A DNA stretch of 6,114 nucleotides from Candidatus Zixiibacteriota bacterium (lineage in GTDB: Bacteria > Zixibacteria > MSB-5A5 > GN15 > JAAZOE01). Below are positions 5,771-6,114 of this stretch, piece after piece; within the stretch, counting starts at the first letter, position 1, and each line of letters opens with the position of its first letter. The notes under the pieces were generated by a model, which saw only the letters and a program-made list of their open reading frames with translations, had not been told where the DNA came from and made no database searches. The position numbers were made by a program, and so were the translations under genes. The stretch lies in NCBI GenBank assembly GCA_028700875.1, contig JAQVRW010000193.1, forward strand, positions 1-6,114, read 5' to 3'.

Positions 5771-6114
5771 ATGAAACTGAACAGGCACAACTATGTCTTA
5801 TACATCCCGGCGGCGATCGTCGTCATCGCGCTGATCTTTCTGGCGGTCAAACTTTTGGCCCCGTCGAAAGACGCTATCACCGGCATGGTCGAGGCGACCG
5901 AGGTCGACGTGGCCGCCAAGATTCCCGGCCGGGTCGACAGCGTGCTGGTCCGTGAGGGGGATCGCGTGACGCGGGGGCAGGTGCTGGCGACGCTGACGAC
6001 GAAGGAAGTCGATGCCAAGCTGGAGCAGGCGCGCGGCGTGATGGAGGCGGCCAAGGCCCGGATGGAGATGGCGCAAAACGGCGCTCGTCCCGAAGAAAAA
6101 GAAGCGGTCGAGAA
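5771..6114 (+). CDS. HlyD-family membrane fusion (adaptor) protein, 5' part
   Basis: Only the first 114 codons are in the window; the gene runs past 6114. It would bridge the TolC-family channel and an inner-membrane transporter. Residues 1-8 are short and basic, and 9-30 form a transmembrane anchor or uncleaved signal. Residues 38-78 are the first half of a biotinyl-lipoyl-like domain, with GMVEATEVDVAAKIPGRV followed by VREGDRVTRGQVLATL. From about 79 an Ala/Glu/Lys-rich helix begins the alpha-hairpin coiled coil, including the NGARPEE segment often seen in the YbhG/EmrA-like group. The ATG lies one base after the upstream TGA, with GAGG at 5757-5760 inside the preceding gene, so translation is probably coupled. 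An ABC transporter pair downstream is a reasonable expectation from related operons, but it is not visible. Confidence 0.9.
   Translation, partial: MKLNRHNYVLYIPAAIVVIALIFLAVKLLAPSKDAITGMVEATEVDVAAKIPGRVDSVLVREGDRVTRGQVLATLTTKEVDAKLEQARGVMEAAKARMEMAQNGARPEEKEAVE

Noticed and set aside
1..6114. CRISPR array, insertion sequence, tRNA or rRNA
   Set aside because: I saw no regularly spaced identical repeats, transposase-like coding sequence, terminal inverted repeats, or recognisable tRNA or rRNA segments on either strand.

Overview
The window reads as chromosome of a Gram-negative (diderm) bacterium with fairly GC-rich coding DNA and AGGAGG-type ribosome binding. Two kinds of gene support this: an exported tricorn-type protease, and a TolC-family outer-membrane channel followed by a HlyD/membrane-fusion adaptor. 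The phylum cannot be fixed from the sequence. Secreted tricorn homologues of this layout are common in the Bacteroidota/FCB and related candidate phyla, but that is family knowledge and not proof.

Layout. Positions 1-320 hold no recognisable gene. They contain a strong intrinsic terminator (67-118) that ends some transcript from further upstream, then an AT-rich to mixed leader that ends in AGGAGG just before the first gene. Positions 321-3626 encode a complete 1101-residue secreted tricorn protease with all catalytic residues present. It ends at a clean hairpin-plus-T-tract terminator (3657-3684). A roughly 590-bp non-coding stretch follows (3627-4218), unusually rich in structure. It has a 30-nt imperfect repeat pair, a perfect 11-bp GC-rich stem-loop, a good sigma70-type promoter, three copies of the palindrome TGCCNGGCA around that promoter with centres 31 and 62 bp apart, and a 5' leader whose segments can pair in mutually exclusive ways, one of them covering the bases directly before the start codon. 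Positions 4219-5769 encode a TolC-family protein with a possible lipoprotein signal. One base after its stop, a HlyD-family adaptor begins (5771) and runs off the window end.

How the genes work together. The protease stands alone as a monocistronic unit with its own terminator and probably digests peptides in the periplasm. The second unit is the start of an efflux or secretion operon (outer-membrane channel plus periplasmic adaptor). Its inner-membrane pump, probably an ABC or other transporter, should lie just past 6114. The repeated operator-like palindromes and structured leader suggest that this export operon is tightly regulated, perhaps by a dedicated repressor or activator that is not in this window. 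No evidence ties the protease to the exporter functionally.

The most interesting part is 4034-4218, the control region of the exporter operon. I see no CRISPR array, insertion sequence, tRNA or rRNA, and no convincing wholly new gene system.
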